The translations under genes were made by a program, and so were the position numbers. A stretch of 53,982 bases of DNA from JBLIRR01 sp049472395 (GTDB lineage: Bacteria > SZUA-182 > DTGQ01 > JBLIRR01): the NCBI GenBank assembly GCA_049472395.1, contig JBLIRR010000042.1:1-53982 (forward strand), in the 5' to 3' direction. This document shows positions 35,073 to 43,230 of the stretch, in pieces. The notes beneath the pieces are model-generated. The model did no database searches and was not told where the DNA came from. It was given only the letters and a program-made list of their open reading frames with translations. The stretch's first letter is position 1; every line of letters begins with the position of its first letter.

Positions 35073-35187
35073 CGTTGTACCCTCTTTTTTATTTTTTTCC
35101 AGCTTCTCGCATCCAGTAATGAGCATCGCGAAGCTCTGCCAAATAAGCACCTTGACCTCGTCGGTATACGGAGGAGCTTCGCTCAAT
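35073..35187 (-). other. leader with competing hairpin arms
   Basis: Between the resolvase-like gene and the receiver/NuoG gene, GCGAAGCTC can pair over 9 bp with a later GAGCTTCGC. That second arm can alternatively pair with a third copy, GAAGCT, shortly after. No T-run follows, so this is not a classical attenuator. A translational effect is possible. Confidence 0.3.
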
Positions 35188-35751
35188 TTAATGCCATAAA
35201 CGCCTTCTGTCCTTCACATAGTATGATCCTTCAAATACATCCAATATCCTCAACAGTTGCTTTCCTTCTGACGAATGGGAGCTGAAATTTTCAGTGATTG
35301 AGTGCAATTCGATCCCTCGTGGTTCAAGCTCATGTTTGATAAATACGTGTAAATCGTTAAGATTTTTAAATAATTGCTCGAGTGCGACTGTCAAAAGAAC
35401 ATTCACGGGATTTTTCTTAATATACGCGAGCATGTCATAGAATGCTCCTCGTTGCGCTACTTCGGCTGGTTCAGCGGGAATTGGGACCAGTTCCGGCATT
35501 AAAAGCTTTTGGAGCGGGGATTTCTTGTGAGTGATGCAAAATGCCCTGTCTTTTATCCGGCAATAATCAGAGATGCAAGTGGAAGAGCATGTATCAACAA
35601 ATATTTTTTCAAGATTCCAGCCGTGAGAAGAAGCGAAAGCTTTTCCTTCCTCAAGTTGCATATCGCGTGATGCAGGATCGGATCTTTTGAGATGTTCATC
35701 AAAGTTTGCATATAAGACGGTAATTTTAGATAAATTCTTTAAGGTTCGCAT
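35188..35751 (-). CDS. degenerate serine-recombinase (resolvase) domain protein
   Basis: 187 residues that keep the framework of a serine-resolvase N-terminal domain: VLYANFDEH in place of YxRvS, SRDMQLEEGKAFASSHGWNL, LAYIKKNPVNVLLTVALEQL and GIELHSITENF. The catalytic Ser/Arg motif is absent and there is no C-terminal DNA-binding domain, while an insertion with clustered Cys (near 53-70) is unusual. It is therefore not an active recombinase and may have a regulatory or redox role. TAAGGAG 9 nt upstream fixes the start. It is the first gene of the redox operon. Confidence 0.6.
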   Translation of the reverse strand: MRTLKNLSKITVLYANFDEHLKRSDPASRDMQLEEGKAFASSHGWNLEKIFVDTCSSTCISDYCRIKDRAFCITHKKSPLQKLLMPELVPIPAEPAEVAQRGAFYDMLAYIKKNPVNVLLTVALEQLFKNLNDLHVFIKHELEPRGIELHSITENFSSHSSEGKQLLRILDVFEGSYYVKDRRRLWH

Positions 35752-36127
35752 AAGGCGGATACTCCTTAAAATAAAAGTGTAATGATTATGTTTTTATGAT
35801 AGGTCTGGATATCTTTTTTTTCAATCGTGGATAGCCTGAATCTTTCATACGAAAAATCATGATAAAAGAGAAAAAAGTGCCTCATAAGCATAGAGGATTC
35901 TCAGCCATTAGCTTAATGATAATTCAGTTCATACCTGATTATTATAATGGACTTCTTTCTATTGGGATTTCCAGTTCATCCCTTGATAAAGATTCAGCTC
36001 ATACCTGATTGTGGCAGATAGTCCCTTTTTATTAGGATAAATGCCTAGGATCATAAATTCCATTTTAATGTCACTGTCTGATCACAATTTTTAAAAAAAG
36101 AAGACAAACAAGAAAAAGGAGAAGAAA
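35752..36127. repeat. intergenic region with 19-bp direct repeat
   Basis: ATTCAG(T/C)TCATACCTGATT occurs at 35922-35940 and again at 35992-36010, 70 bp apart. A third degenerate copy is near 35971. Each copy is followed by a T-rich stretch and TATTRGGAT. The region separates the divergent redox operon and atpE-like gene and is a plausible regulator binding region for either. No gene is seen. Confidence 0.6.
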
Positions 36128-36457
36128 ATGAATAGAAAGACGAAGTATGTTCTATGGGGCATAGGGAGCGTGGCGCTCATACTTTTAGCTTCTACTGCAT
36201 GGGCAGCTGCACAAGCAGCAAGTATGATCGGAACTTGGAAAATAATAGGAGGGTCTATGGGAGCATGCATTGTCCTGTCACTTGGCGTCCTTGGTTGCGC
36301 AGCAGGAATGTCAAGCATAGGCTTCACAGCGATTGAAGGTATAGCCCGGCGCCCTACTCTCTATAACAGAATTTTTACCACCATGTTAATCAGTATGGCC
36401 CTTATAGAAGCCATATGTCTCTATTGTCTTGTTGTCTCCTTTATACTGATTCGTTAA
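36128..36457 (+). CDS. ATP synthase F0 subunit c-like protein (orphan)
   Basis: 109 residues with two main membrane helices typical of the rotor subunit c, plus an N-terminal hydrophobic stretch (residues 9-30) that may be a signal or third helix. The polar loop AIEGIARRP is diagnostic. The ion-binding carboxylate is Glu94 in MALIEAICLY; the following Ala fits a proton-type more than a sodium-type site. The glycine zipper of helix 1 is weak (GGSMGACIVLSLGVLG). AAAAAGGAG precedes ATG. No other atp gene lies beside it, which is unusual. Confidence 0.82.
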   Translation: MNRKTKYVLWGIGSVALILLASTAWAAAQAASMIGTWKIIGGSMGACIVLSLGVLGCAAGMSSIGFTAIEGIARRPTLYNRIFTTMLISMALIEAICLYCLVVSFILIR

Positions 36458-36583
36458 TATACGCGAAGCTCCATTTCAAAGCATCAAGAGGAAAGGCTTT
36501 TTGAGAGAAGCTTAACAATACTGGCCATCGGCTGCTCGATGGGTGATAAAAAATCAAGAGAAGAATAGAGGAGTTAAATTTAT

Positions 36584-36946
36584 ATGAGAGGATTTTTGTT
36601 TAAGCGCAACACAAAGATTCCTGACGATCAAGGTATGAAAAATAAGGGTGAAGCCCAAACAAAAAAGATTATTGAGAAAGCAAAAAAAGCAGCCCTGAAG
36701 GAGAAAGAAAAGATTTTAGCTCAAAGCAGACTGGATTCTGAAAATATCATAAAAGATGCTGAAAGAAGGAAAGAGATAATAATTGCAGCCGCATATCTTG
36801 AGGCAGAGAGGATTATACAGGAGGGGAAAGACGAGATTATGAAGGAGAAGGAAAAGCTCAAATCAGACAAGAGTATTCAATATCATGAAACGGGAAGAAT
36901 GGAAATGTTACTCAGCAAAGTATACGATGGGCACAAAATTCTCTAA
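36584..36946 (+). CDS. charged coiled-coil protein (ATPase stator/RNase Y-like)
   Basis: 120 residues, almost entirely a Lys/Glu/Ala-rich helix (about 18-95), similar in texture to F- or V-type ATPase peripheral-stalk subunits or the RNase Y N-terminal coil, but with no membrane anchor and no KH/HD domains. AGAGGAG lies upstream of ATG. It follows the c-subunit-like gene by 127 bp, which suggests a joint role, though this is inference. I do not recognise a specific family. Confidence 0.6.
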   Translation: MRGFLFKRNTKIPDDQGMKNKGEAQTKKIIEKAKKAALKEKEKILAQSRLDSENIIKDAERRKEIIIAAAYLEAERIIQEGKDEIMKEKEKLKSDKSIQYHETGRMEMLLSKVYDGHKIL

Positions 36947-37326
36947 ATCCCTTATATGAGTTAGCGACAAGATATACCCGATCCCTCTCATAAGTCAGAT
37001 CTTTTTTATAATACAAACAAGCAGGGCCCAGGCACTCCATCCTGTTGTATGCGCCATATTCCCTCCGTTCCTTATCTTAAGGAATCCATTATACACTGTA
37101 ACCTCTAAATTCTAAACCTGTAAATGGTTACGATATCCAAAACAAATGATATTCGGGCCAGATGACCAATCCAAATTGAATATCATGCAAGTAATTGGTA
37201 TGATTGTAAGTGCGAGGGGTGCCACACGTGCTAAAAGGGCTGTGAGTGTGCGAAACATCACCATATAAATAGACCTTACTGCACAATCTGAGGGTGAAGT
37301 ATAGGAAAATAGTTTGATTACAAAAT
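36947..37326. other. intergenic region with inverted repeats
   Basis: ATGATATT (37146-37153) and AATATCAT (37179-37186) form a perfect 8-bp inverted repeat with ACCAAT/ATTGGT pairs nested nearby. No gene, and no clear promoter for the LmbE gene. Confidence 0.4.
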
Positions 37327-38073
37327 ATGGGAGTAAAAAACTTCTTTAACAACAAACGCCCTCTTATTCTCAACACTCTGAGATTCCCGGACAATCTGCG
37401 CATCCTCGTCCTCTCCCCTCATCCGGATGATTTTGATGAAATCTGCATAACACTGCGTTTCTTTAAAAATAATGGAAATCCGATTTATGTCGCTGTGGTA
37501 AGCTCCGGAGCGAGCGGAGTGGAAGATAATTTTTGCTCGCCCCCGACCATAAAGAATAAAGCAGAAATAAGAGAAAAAGAACAGCGAGCAAGCTGTGCCT
37601 TTTTTGGGTTACCGACCTCACACCTCACTTTTCTTCATCTCAAGGAAGATCCTACGGGACACCCTATGAATAGTCGTGAGAACTGTGAACAGGTTACGCA
37701 GTATTTCCTCCGCCTACATCCGGATATGGTTTTTCTTCCTCACGGTAATGATACCAATCGCGGGCATCAATGGACGTATGCCATATTCCGCAAGATCGCC
37801 TCACATGCAGGATACCCTATTACAGCATTTTTAAACAAAGATCCCAAAACAATCAATATGCGGACTGACCTGTACAGCCTTTTTGATGAAAGCGCAGCTA
37901 AGTGGAAAGCTCACCTTCTCCGCTTCCACCAGTCGCAGCATCAAAGAAATCTTAACACGAGAAATCTCGGCTTTGATGAGCGTATCCTTGGAGTAAACCG
38001 GAAAATAGCAAAAGAATGTGGGGGAGCTGCCGAATATGCGGAAGCTTTTGAGCTTGAATTTTGGGGAGAGTAA
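37327..38073 (+). CDS. LmbE/PIG-L family N-deacetylase
   Basis: 248 residues of the zinc-dependent LmbE-like deacetylase family, which removes acetyl groups from N-acetylglucosamine-type sugars or related substrates. The metal/catalytic motif SPHPDDFDE is near residue 32 (usual form PHPDDxxxG) and HGNDTNRGHQ near 140 supplies the third ligand. It is cytoplasmic, with no signal peptide. The ribosome site is poor. It precedes the ACP gene by 140 bp, with a separate promoter between, so linkage is functional at most. Confidence 0.85.
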   Translation: MGVKNFFNNKRPLILNTLRFPDNLRILVLSPHPDDFDEICITLRFFKNNGNPIYVAVVSSGASGVEDNFCSPPTIKNKAEIREKEQRASCAFFGLPTSHLTFLHLKEDPTGHPMNSRENCEQVTQYFLRLHPDMVFLPHGNDTNRGHQWTYAIFRKIASHAGYPITAFLNKDPKTINMRTDLYSLFDESAAKWKAHLLRFHQSQHQRNLNTRNLGFDERILGVNRKIAKECGGAAEYAEAFELEFWGE

Positions 38074-38146
38074 CCACCTCTTGACCATTATCTACCTTTA
38101 TTTCACAATATAGCTTTCAAAAATAATATTTATATAATAATTTATC

Positions 38147-38176
38147 TTGACAATATATCCATTAATAAAATAAAAT
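38147..38176 (+). promoter_or_regulatory. sigma-70 promoter of the ACP operon
   Basis: TTGACA (38147-38152), 18-bp spacer, TAAAAT (38171-38176); transcription would start about 30 nt before the ACP start codon. Confidence 0.65.
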
Positions 38177-38213
38177 GTGGGGAATTTATATTTTGCACAA
38201 TGAAAGGAGACGT

Positions 38214-38468
38214 ATGGATATTTATACTCAAATCAAGCAGATGATTGTCAAGGAACTGGCAATTGATGAAAAGGAGGTCATATCCGACGCGCACCTTCAG
38301 GATGATCTGGGTGCCGATTCATTGGCATTATTAGAGTTATCCGAGGTATTGAGTAAACAATATAAAATCAAGATAACAGGCGATGACCTTATGGATATGG
38401 AAAATGTGGGCGCACTGGTTAAAGAAATTGAAACAAGAATTGCCTGCAAGGAGGAAGAGACAGGCTAG
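38214..38468 (+). CDS. acyl carrier protein
   Basis: 84-residue acyl carrier protein. The phosphopantetheine attachment site is Ser36 in LGADSLALLE, and flanking helices are acidic as usual. ATG at 38214 has AAAGGAGACGT upstream; an in-frame ATG at 38175 lies in the promoter. It is 19 bp before an acyl-CoA ligase gene, so it is probably a dedicated carrier rather than the fatty-acid-synthesis ACP, since no fab genes are here. Confidence 0.92.
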   Translation: MDIYTQIKQMIVKELAIDEKEVISDAHLQDDLGADSLALLELSEVLSKQYKIKITGDDLMDMENVGALVKEIETRIACKEEETG

Positions 38469-38487
38469 AAAAGGGAGGACATAAACC

Positions 38488-40236
38488 ATGGAATACCCGA
38501 GAATAACCAAAGAACCTTTAAATCAGCACTCTTTTATTCCCAATCTCAAGGATTATCTAAGAGAGCGGGAGGCATTCAGCTGGGACAAGATCTCAGGGGA
38601 GCTTAAGTGGTTTGACAACGACCATATCAACATCGGCTATATCTCCGTAGACTCCCACCTGGAAATGGGACGGGGAGACAAAAAGGCTCTTATATGGGAA
38701 AGTACCAAAGGAGATATTGAAGAATACACTTTTGACGATTTGGCACGCCTCAGTAACAAATTTGCCAATGTTCTGGTAAATGAGCTCAATATACAGAAAG
38801 GAGACCGTGTCTTCTTTTTCTTGGAGCGAGTTCCTGAAATATTTATAAGTATCCTGGGAACACTTAAAGCTGGCGGCGTTATCGGACCTCTATTTTCAGC
38901 TTTCGGACCCGATGCGGTCAAAGACCGTCTCGCTGACAGTAGAGCAAAAGTATTGGTCACGAGCCCTGCTCTCAAGAAAAAAATAGTTGATATCTTTCCC
39001 GAACTTCCTGATCTTGAAAGAATCGTCATAGTTAACCGGGGAAAATCCATGGATTCCGATTATGATGATCTCTCCTATACAGAAGCCATGAACAAAGCGT
39101 CAGAATCTTTTGATACGGTAAAAACAAGCAAGGAAGATTACGCTATAATGCACTATACCTCCGGCACTACCGGTAAACCCAAGGGGGCTGTTCACGTGCA
39201 TGGAGCTGTGGTAGGGCACTATGCGACGGCAAAGTATGTCCTTGACCTCCATACTCTTGATATATACTGGTGTACGGCTGATCCGGGCTGGGTTACCGGT
39301 ACTTCATACGGAATGTTTGGCCCCTGGTCTAACGGAATAACCCAAGTGGTATACGAAGGTGGATTCAGCGCCAAACGCTGGTACAGCTTTATCGAACGCA
39401 GAAGGGTTACTGTCTGGTATACCGCACCGACAGCCATCCGCATGCTTATGAAGGCAGGAGATGATTTGCCACGTCAGTTTAATCTTGAGTCTTTGCGCTA
39501 TATGTGTAGTGTGGGAGAACCCCTTAATCCTGAAGCAGTCGTATGGGGGAAGAAGGTTTTTGGAATGCCATTTCATGATAATTGGTGGCAGACGGAAACA
39601 GGCGCTATAATGATAGCGAATTATCCGATCCAGGATATAAAGCCCGGTTCCATGGGGCGCCCATTTCTCGGAATTAATGCAGGTATTGTGGATGATGAAT
39701 TTAATGAGCTGCCGCCTGGAAAAGAAGGAAATCTGGCTGTCAAGCCCGGATGGCCTTCTATGTTTCGCACTTATTGGGAAAGGGAGGAACTCTACAACTC
39801 CCGCTTCAAGGAAGGGTGGTACATCACTGGAGATAAGGCAAAAAAAGATGATGACGGCTACTTTTGGTTTGTCAGCCGTGCCGATGATGTGATCAATACA
39901 GCCGGTCATCTTGTAGGTCCTTTTGAGGTAGAGTCAGTGTTGATCGAACACCCTGCCGTTGTTGAAGCAGGAGTTATCGGAAAGCCGGACGAGATAGCCA
40001 TGGAGGTAGTCAAGGCCTTTGTTTCCCTTAAAGAGGGCTATGAACCATCGGAGGAGTTAAAGCACGATATCCAAAAATTTGTTATGAAGCGCCTTGCCAT
40101 TGCCGCAGCTCCCCGTGAGATTGATTTTATAGACTCTTTGCCGAAAACGAGAAGCGGTAAAATAATGCGGCGCTTGCTGAAAGCCAAAGAACTCGGTCTG
40201 CCTTTAGGGGATACATCGACCCTTGAAAATGAGTAA
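38488..40236 (+). CDS. acetyl/acyl-CoA synthetase (AMP-forming)
   Basis: 582-residue ANL-superfamily ligase close to B. subtilis AcsA-type acetyl-CoA synthetases. The P-loop YTSGTTGKPKG is near 223, the acyl/adenylate motif NWWQTETG is near 370, GWYITGDKAKKDDDGYFWFVSR contains the hinge, and the catalytic Lys in SGKIMRRLLK is near 558. It activates acetate or a short acid to acyl-AMP, then loads CoA, or perhaps the adjacent ACP. It is 16 bp ahead of the beta-helix gene. An ACP-loading function is inference from context. Confidence 0.9.
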   Translation: MEYPRITKEPLNQHSFIPNLKDYLREREAFSWDKISGELKWFDNDHINIGYISVDSHLEMGRGDKKALIWESTKGDIEEYTFDDLARLSNKFANVLVNELNIQKGDRVFFFLERVPEIFISILGTLKAGGVIGPLFSAFGPDAVKDRLADSRAKVLVTSPALKKKIVDIFPELPDLERIVIVNRGKSMDSDYDDLSYTEAMNKASESFDTVKTSKEDYAIMHYTSGTTGKPKGAVHVHGAVVGHYATAKYVLDLHTLDIYWCTADPGWVTGTSYGMFGPWSNGITQVVYEGGFSAKRWYSFIERRRVTVWYTAPTAIRMLMKAGDDLPRQFNLESLRYMCSVGEPLNPEAVVWGKKVFGMPFHDNWWQTETGAIMIANYPIQDIKPGSMGRPFLGINAGIVDDEFNELPPGKEGNLAVKPGWPSMFRTYWEREELYNSRFKEGWYITGDKAKKDDDGYFWFVSRADDVINTAGHLVGPFEVESVLIEHPAVVEAGVIGKPDEIAMEVVKAFVSLKEGYEPSEELKHDIQKFVMKRLAIAAAPREIDFIDSLPKTRSGKIMRRLLKAKELGLPLGDTSTLENE

Positions 40237-40251
40237 TAGGGAGATGCTGTC

Positions 40252-41070
40252 ATGATACGTGCGCAAGAATTTTTTGATTTAAAGAATTTCACTCACAATG
40301 AAATATTCTCTGCTACTGAAGGAGTGTGGAGTGCGCTTAATAGCCTCCCGGACTATCTTGGAAGCTTTTTTAGGGAATACTGGCCGCTGTCAGGCATATC
40401 CGGGCATATTCACAAACCGCTCGTTATCCATAACAGTAAAGTAAGAGAAGATTGCGAGATCAAAGCAACAGGTCCCAAACGTACGATGCAGGCCTACTTC
40501 AAAGGAGAGCTGATAGATGCTGCTTCCATTATTATGCCTGGGGTATACCTGTTCGACGACAGAATAATCATAGGATCAGGAACGGTGATTGAACCGGGTG
40601 CATTGATAAAGGGTCCGGCGGTTTTTGGTGACAACACGGAAATTCGCCAGGGTGCTTATGTACGAGGTGATTGTCTTGTAGGAGACGGATGTGTTGTTGG
40701 ACACGCAACGGAAATCAAAGGATCTATCATGCTTGATGGAGCAAAGGCGGGCCATTTCGCATACATCGGTGACAGCATTCTCGGAATGAAGGTGAACCTG
40801 GGGGCGGGGACAAAACTGGCCAATTTACGTGTAATTGAAGGAACGATAAGCATCAAATCAGGGAAAAATCGGTATAATACACATCGCCGCAAGCTTGGTG
40901 CAATTATTGGAGATCAGACAGAAACAGGGTGTAATGCGGTCACTTCCCCTGGAACGTTGCTTGGTCCACACTCTATCGTATATCCCTGTGTTGCCGTGCC
41001 CCCAGGATATTACCCGGGCAGGACCCATTTCATGTCTTCCCAGAGCTCCTTGAGAATCATAAATAAATGA
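40252..41070 (+). CDS. left-handed beta-helix (GlmU C-terminal-like) acyl/nucleotidyl transferase
   Basis: 272 residues. After an N-terminal 75-residue cap, hexapeptide repeats run from about 85 to 245 (IIIGSGTVIEPGALIKG, AVFGDNTEIRQGAYVRG, CLVGDGCVVGHATEIKG), with LGAGTKLANL resembling the GlmU acetyltransferase loop. Trimers of such proteins transfer acyl groups from CoA or ACP to sugars. No nucleotidyltransferase domain is present. GGGAGATG lies upstream of ATG. Its position after ACP and the acyl ligase makes it the likely acceptor enzyme. Confidence 0.8.
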   Translation: MIRAQEFFDLKNFTHNEIFSATEGVWSALNSLPDYLGSFFREYWPLSGISGHIHKPLVIHNSKVREDCEIKATGPKRTMQAYFKGELIDAASIIMPGVYLFDDRIIIGSGTVIEPGALIKGPAVFGDNTEIRQGAYVRGDCLVGDGCVVGHATEIKGSIMLDGAKAGHFAYIGDSILGMKVNLGAGTKLANLRVIEGTISIKSGKNRYNTHRRKLGAIIGDQTETGCNAVTSPGTLLGPHSIVYPCVAVPPGYYPGRTHFMSSQSSLRIINK

Positions 41071-41143
41071 TACATTTACGACGTAAGGTCACAGCATTGA
41101 AAGATTGTGATCAAAATAAGGAGACACCTTCTCACTATAGACA

Positions 41144-41707
41144 TTATTCCCACCAACAAGTAGCACAGACAAAAGGATCCACATAACTCTCTTTATTAAA
41201 CTCCCAATTACTTATAAGAGATTTCGTTGTGGGTGTTATATTACCCCACACCAAACTTTCATAATCAGACCATCCTTTCGTGACGATATCCCACTCATGA
41301 GGGATCATCCACACATCAATCTTATTTGTACCCACGCGTACAGCAGGATAAGTTGTAATAGGCACTGAACCAAAAGCATCAACCCAATCAAGAAACCACT
41401 GGTTTTTTGGTTCATTCTTTTGGAGGGTAGGCAGATTATGAAATGCCGACATAGAGTTTGCCTGAGGTGTAAAAATTGATTGACTTAGTGAAGGAGAACG
41501 ATATAAATCTGAGCTTAAAGAAGGCATTTGATGATAAGCACTCATAGAATATGCAACCATCCCTTGGCTAAGGGAAGGAGAGAGCTGTAAATCAGACATT
41601 GAGCCAAAAGATTGGCCATATGCTGTTCTTGGAAAATCAACAAATATAAAAGATGTGATTACTATTATCAGAAATATTTTTGTAAGATATGAATTCTTTG
41701 ATTTCAT
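41144..41707 (-). CDS. exported Ser/Leu-rich repeat protein
   Basis: 187 residues with signal peptide (about 1-32, ending TAYGQ). The region 40-95 holds two imperfect repeats of about 27 residues built on SPSLSQ ... SMSA(Y/F)H(Q/N)(M/L)P(S/T)L. The C-terminal 90 residues are Trp-rich (NQWFLDWVDAFGS, WMIPHEWDIVTKGWSDYE) and end in CATCWWE. No family recognised. AAAGGAG precedes ATG; an orphan Shine-Dalgarno lies about 75 nt upstream. The 74-bp gap to the convergent beta-helix gene has no obvious terminator. Confidence 0.6.
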   Translation of the reverse strand: MKSKNSYLTKIFLIIVITSFIFVDFPRTAYGQSFGSMSDLQLSPSLSQGMVAYSMSAYHQMPSLSSDLYRSPSLSQSIFTPQANSMSAFHNLPTLQKNEPKNQWFLDWVDAFGSVPITTYPAVRVGTNKIDVWMIPHEWDIVTKGWSDYESLVWGNITPTTKSLISNWEFNKESYVDPFVCATCWWE

Positions 41708-41757
41708 CCTTTTCTCCTTTGTGTGTAATGCTCAAATGCGTGAAGAGAAGAATCATG

Positions 41758-41788
41758 TTATCTGTATGCTCGATACAATCACCTCCTT
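41758..41788 (-). promoter_or_regulatory. orphan Shine-Dalgarno element
   Basis: On the minus strand AAGGAGGTGATTG (from 41788) is a full ribosome-binding match that serves no gene; a TTG-initiated six-codon frame would end at 41758, but spacing is short. It lies about 50-75 nt before the exported protein start, like the elements near 4277, 12816 and 21592. Confidence 0.4.
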
Positions 41789-41824
41789 GTATTTAATAGT
41801 TTATTTCAATAGACACGCAAAAAT

Positions 41825-41950
41825 TTAGATCCTTCCTTTTCTTTCCATTGCTACTGATTTAAGCTCTTTTGGCATGAGCTCAATCGCATATCTTAAGGCA
41901 GTCCGTGGCATTGTCATTCTGTTTTTTATAACATAATCAAAAGATTTATA
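41825..41950 (-). pseudogene. C-terminal remnant of an AlkD-like DNA glycosylase gene
   Basis: Between two exported-protein genes, 41 sense codons read FDYVIKNRMTMPRTALRYAI, then ELMPKELKSVAM, and a stop. The MPRTALRYAIE motif is typical of the C-terminal helices of the AlkD/DNA alkylation repair family. An upstream stop at 41951-41953 cuts it off, so it is a short relic. Confidence 0.5.
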
Positions 41951-41955
41951 TTATA

Positions 41956-43209
41956 TTACTTATTGTCTATCAGACTTAATGCTTCAGTAAAAAAGAAGTC
42001 GATCTTTTTCTCTACTTCTTCTATTTCTTCTTGAGGAGAGGAGCGCACACAAATGTTCTGGGCAGCTTCATCATAATGAATGTAATAATACTTTAAGGGA
42101 GCAGGCATTTCTTGGATTGTAATCTCAATAAATTCGTCAACAGGAGCATCATACATATCAACAAGCTGACTGCGCGGATTCAGATAAAATGCAAAATTAT
42201 CTGAGAATTGATAATATGGATTGTTATTATACATTTGGCAATATGTTTCTCTTTGTCCCTGATCAATAATAAATTGTCTGATTTTTTTAAATTTCTCGAC
42301 ATTGATAACCATATGCTCATTTTCTTTAAAACAAGGAATCGTTACATCAGAGAAAGCCCCATATAATTCTTCAATTATATAAGGAGTGGTGAGAATAATT
42401 TCTGTAAAGGTGCTTCCTCTGTAATTAGAAGTCCACTCGGCTTTAACAGTATAATTACCGGGAGGCACTAAGGTGCCATTATTATCTTTCTGATCCCAGA
42501 TAACACTGAAGCTTTTTGATTCTTGTGCCTTAAATTCACTGGAAATACTCATAGCTGCATAACGCATAGCATAGGATGAACTCCATATTTGAAAGCCCTC
42601 GTGATCTGCAATGCTTATTTCAAATTTTTTAGCACTTGCATAGCGAACCAAAACAGGGAGAGCCTCTTTATTTTCTATTATAAATGTGATGTGTACTGAT
42701 TCACCTCTCCTATAACTGGATTTATCTGTCTCAACCTTAAACTCAAATGTTGGCTGTTTTTCAGCGGGAAAATACTGGTCGTATTGTGGGCACAGGGGTA
42801 TGCCGTCAAATGTTAATCCCGTACATAGCACATTAGGAGATGATACTATAAGATTATTCGGTGAAAAAGGCTGTATCCCGTATAGTGAGGACCCATAACC
42901 GAGAGGAATTGATGGAGCAACTGAGAATGTGGGAAATAATGAAGAAAAAGGATTACTCAAATTTGGAGATCCAAATGAAAAGCTTATCCAATTTGTGCTT
43001 AATCCAAAAATCGGAAAGGTACTTAATGTATTTATCGATGGCCTTGGCAGATTAAAATTATTAGGAATAAAGCCTGTTTCAGGAAAAAAAGATGTGGTAA
43101 AGAGACCTATAGGCGAAGCAGATGCTGAAAACCATTGAGCTTTTGAATTGTGAGGAATTAATAAATATAGTGATATTAAAACAGAGACTATTATTTTATA
43201 TTTCGTCAT
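41956..43209 (-). CDS. exported protein with BsuPI-type protease-inhibitor domain
   Basis: 417 residues with signal peptide (about 1-24). The N-terminal 120 mature residues are Pro/Ser/Phe-rich low complexity. Residues about 155-265 match the BsuPI (intracellular proteinase inhibitor, PF12690-type) beta domain: SYRRGESVHITFIIENKEAL and the closing WDQKDNNGTLVPPGNYTVKAEW (split for description). The C-terminal part is mixed alpha/beta and unrecognised. BsuPI-like domains are known as inhibitors of subtilisin-type proteases; an exported version could act outside. It is 21 bp downstream of the LVIVD gene, probably in one transcript. The ribosome site is weak. Confidence 0.68.
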   Translation of the reverse strand: MTKYKIIVSVLISLYLLIPHNSKAQWFSASASPIGLFTTSFFPETGFIPNNFNLPRPSINTLSTFPIFGLSTNWISFSFGSPNLSNPFSSLFPTFSVAPSIPLGYGSSLYGIQPFSPNNLIVSSPNVLCTGLTFDGIPLCPQYDQYFPAEKQPTFEFKVETDKSSYRRGESVHITFIIENKEALPVLVRYASAKKFEISIADHEGFQIWSSSYAMRYAAMSISSEFKAQESKSFSVIWDQKDNNGTLVPPGNYTVKAEWTSNYRGSTFTEIILTTPYIIEELYGAFSDVTIPCFKENEHMVINVEKFKKIRQFIIDQGQRETYCQMYNNNPYYQFSDNFAFYLNPRSQLVDMYDAPVDEFIEITIQEMPAPLKYYYIHYDEAAQNICVRSSPQEEIEEVEKKIDFFFTEALSLIDNK

Positions 43210-43230
43210 TTCATGCGCCAATACATTAGA

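Noticed and set aside
35188..35751. Active serine recombinase that moved the 25-kb block
   Set aside because: Catalytic motif and DNA-binding domain are missing and no matching recombination sites are visible at the block ends.
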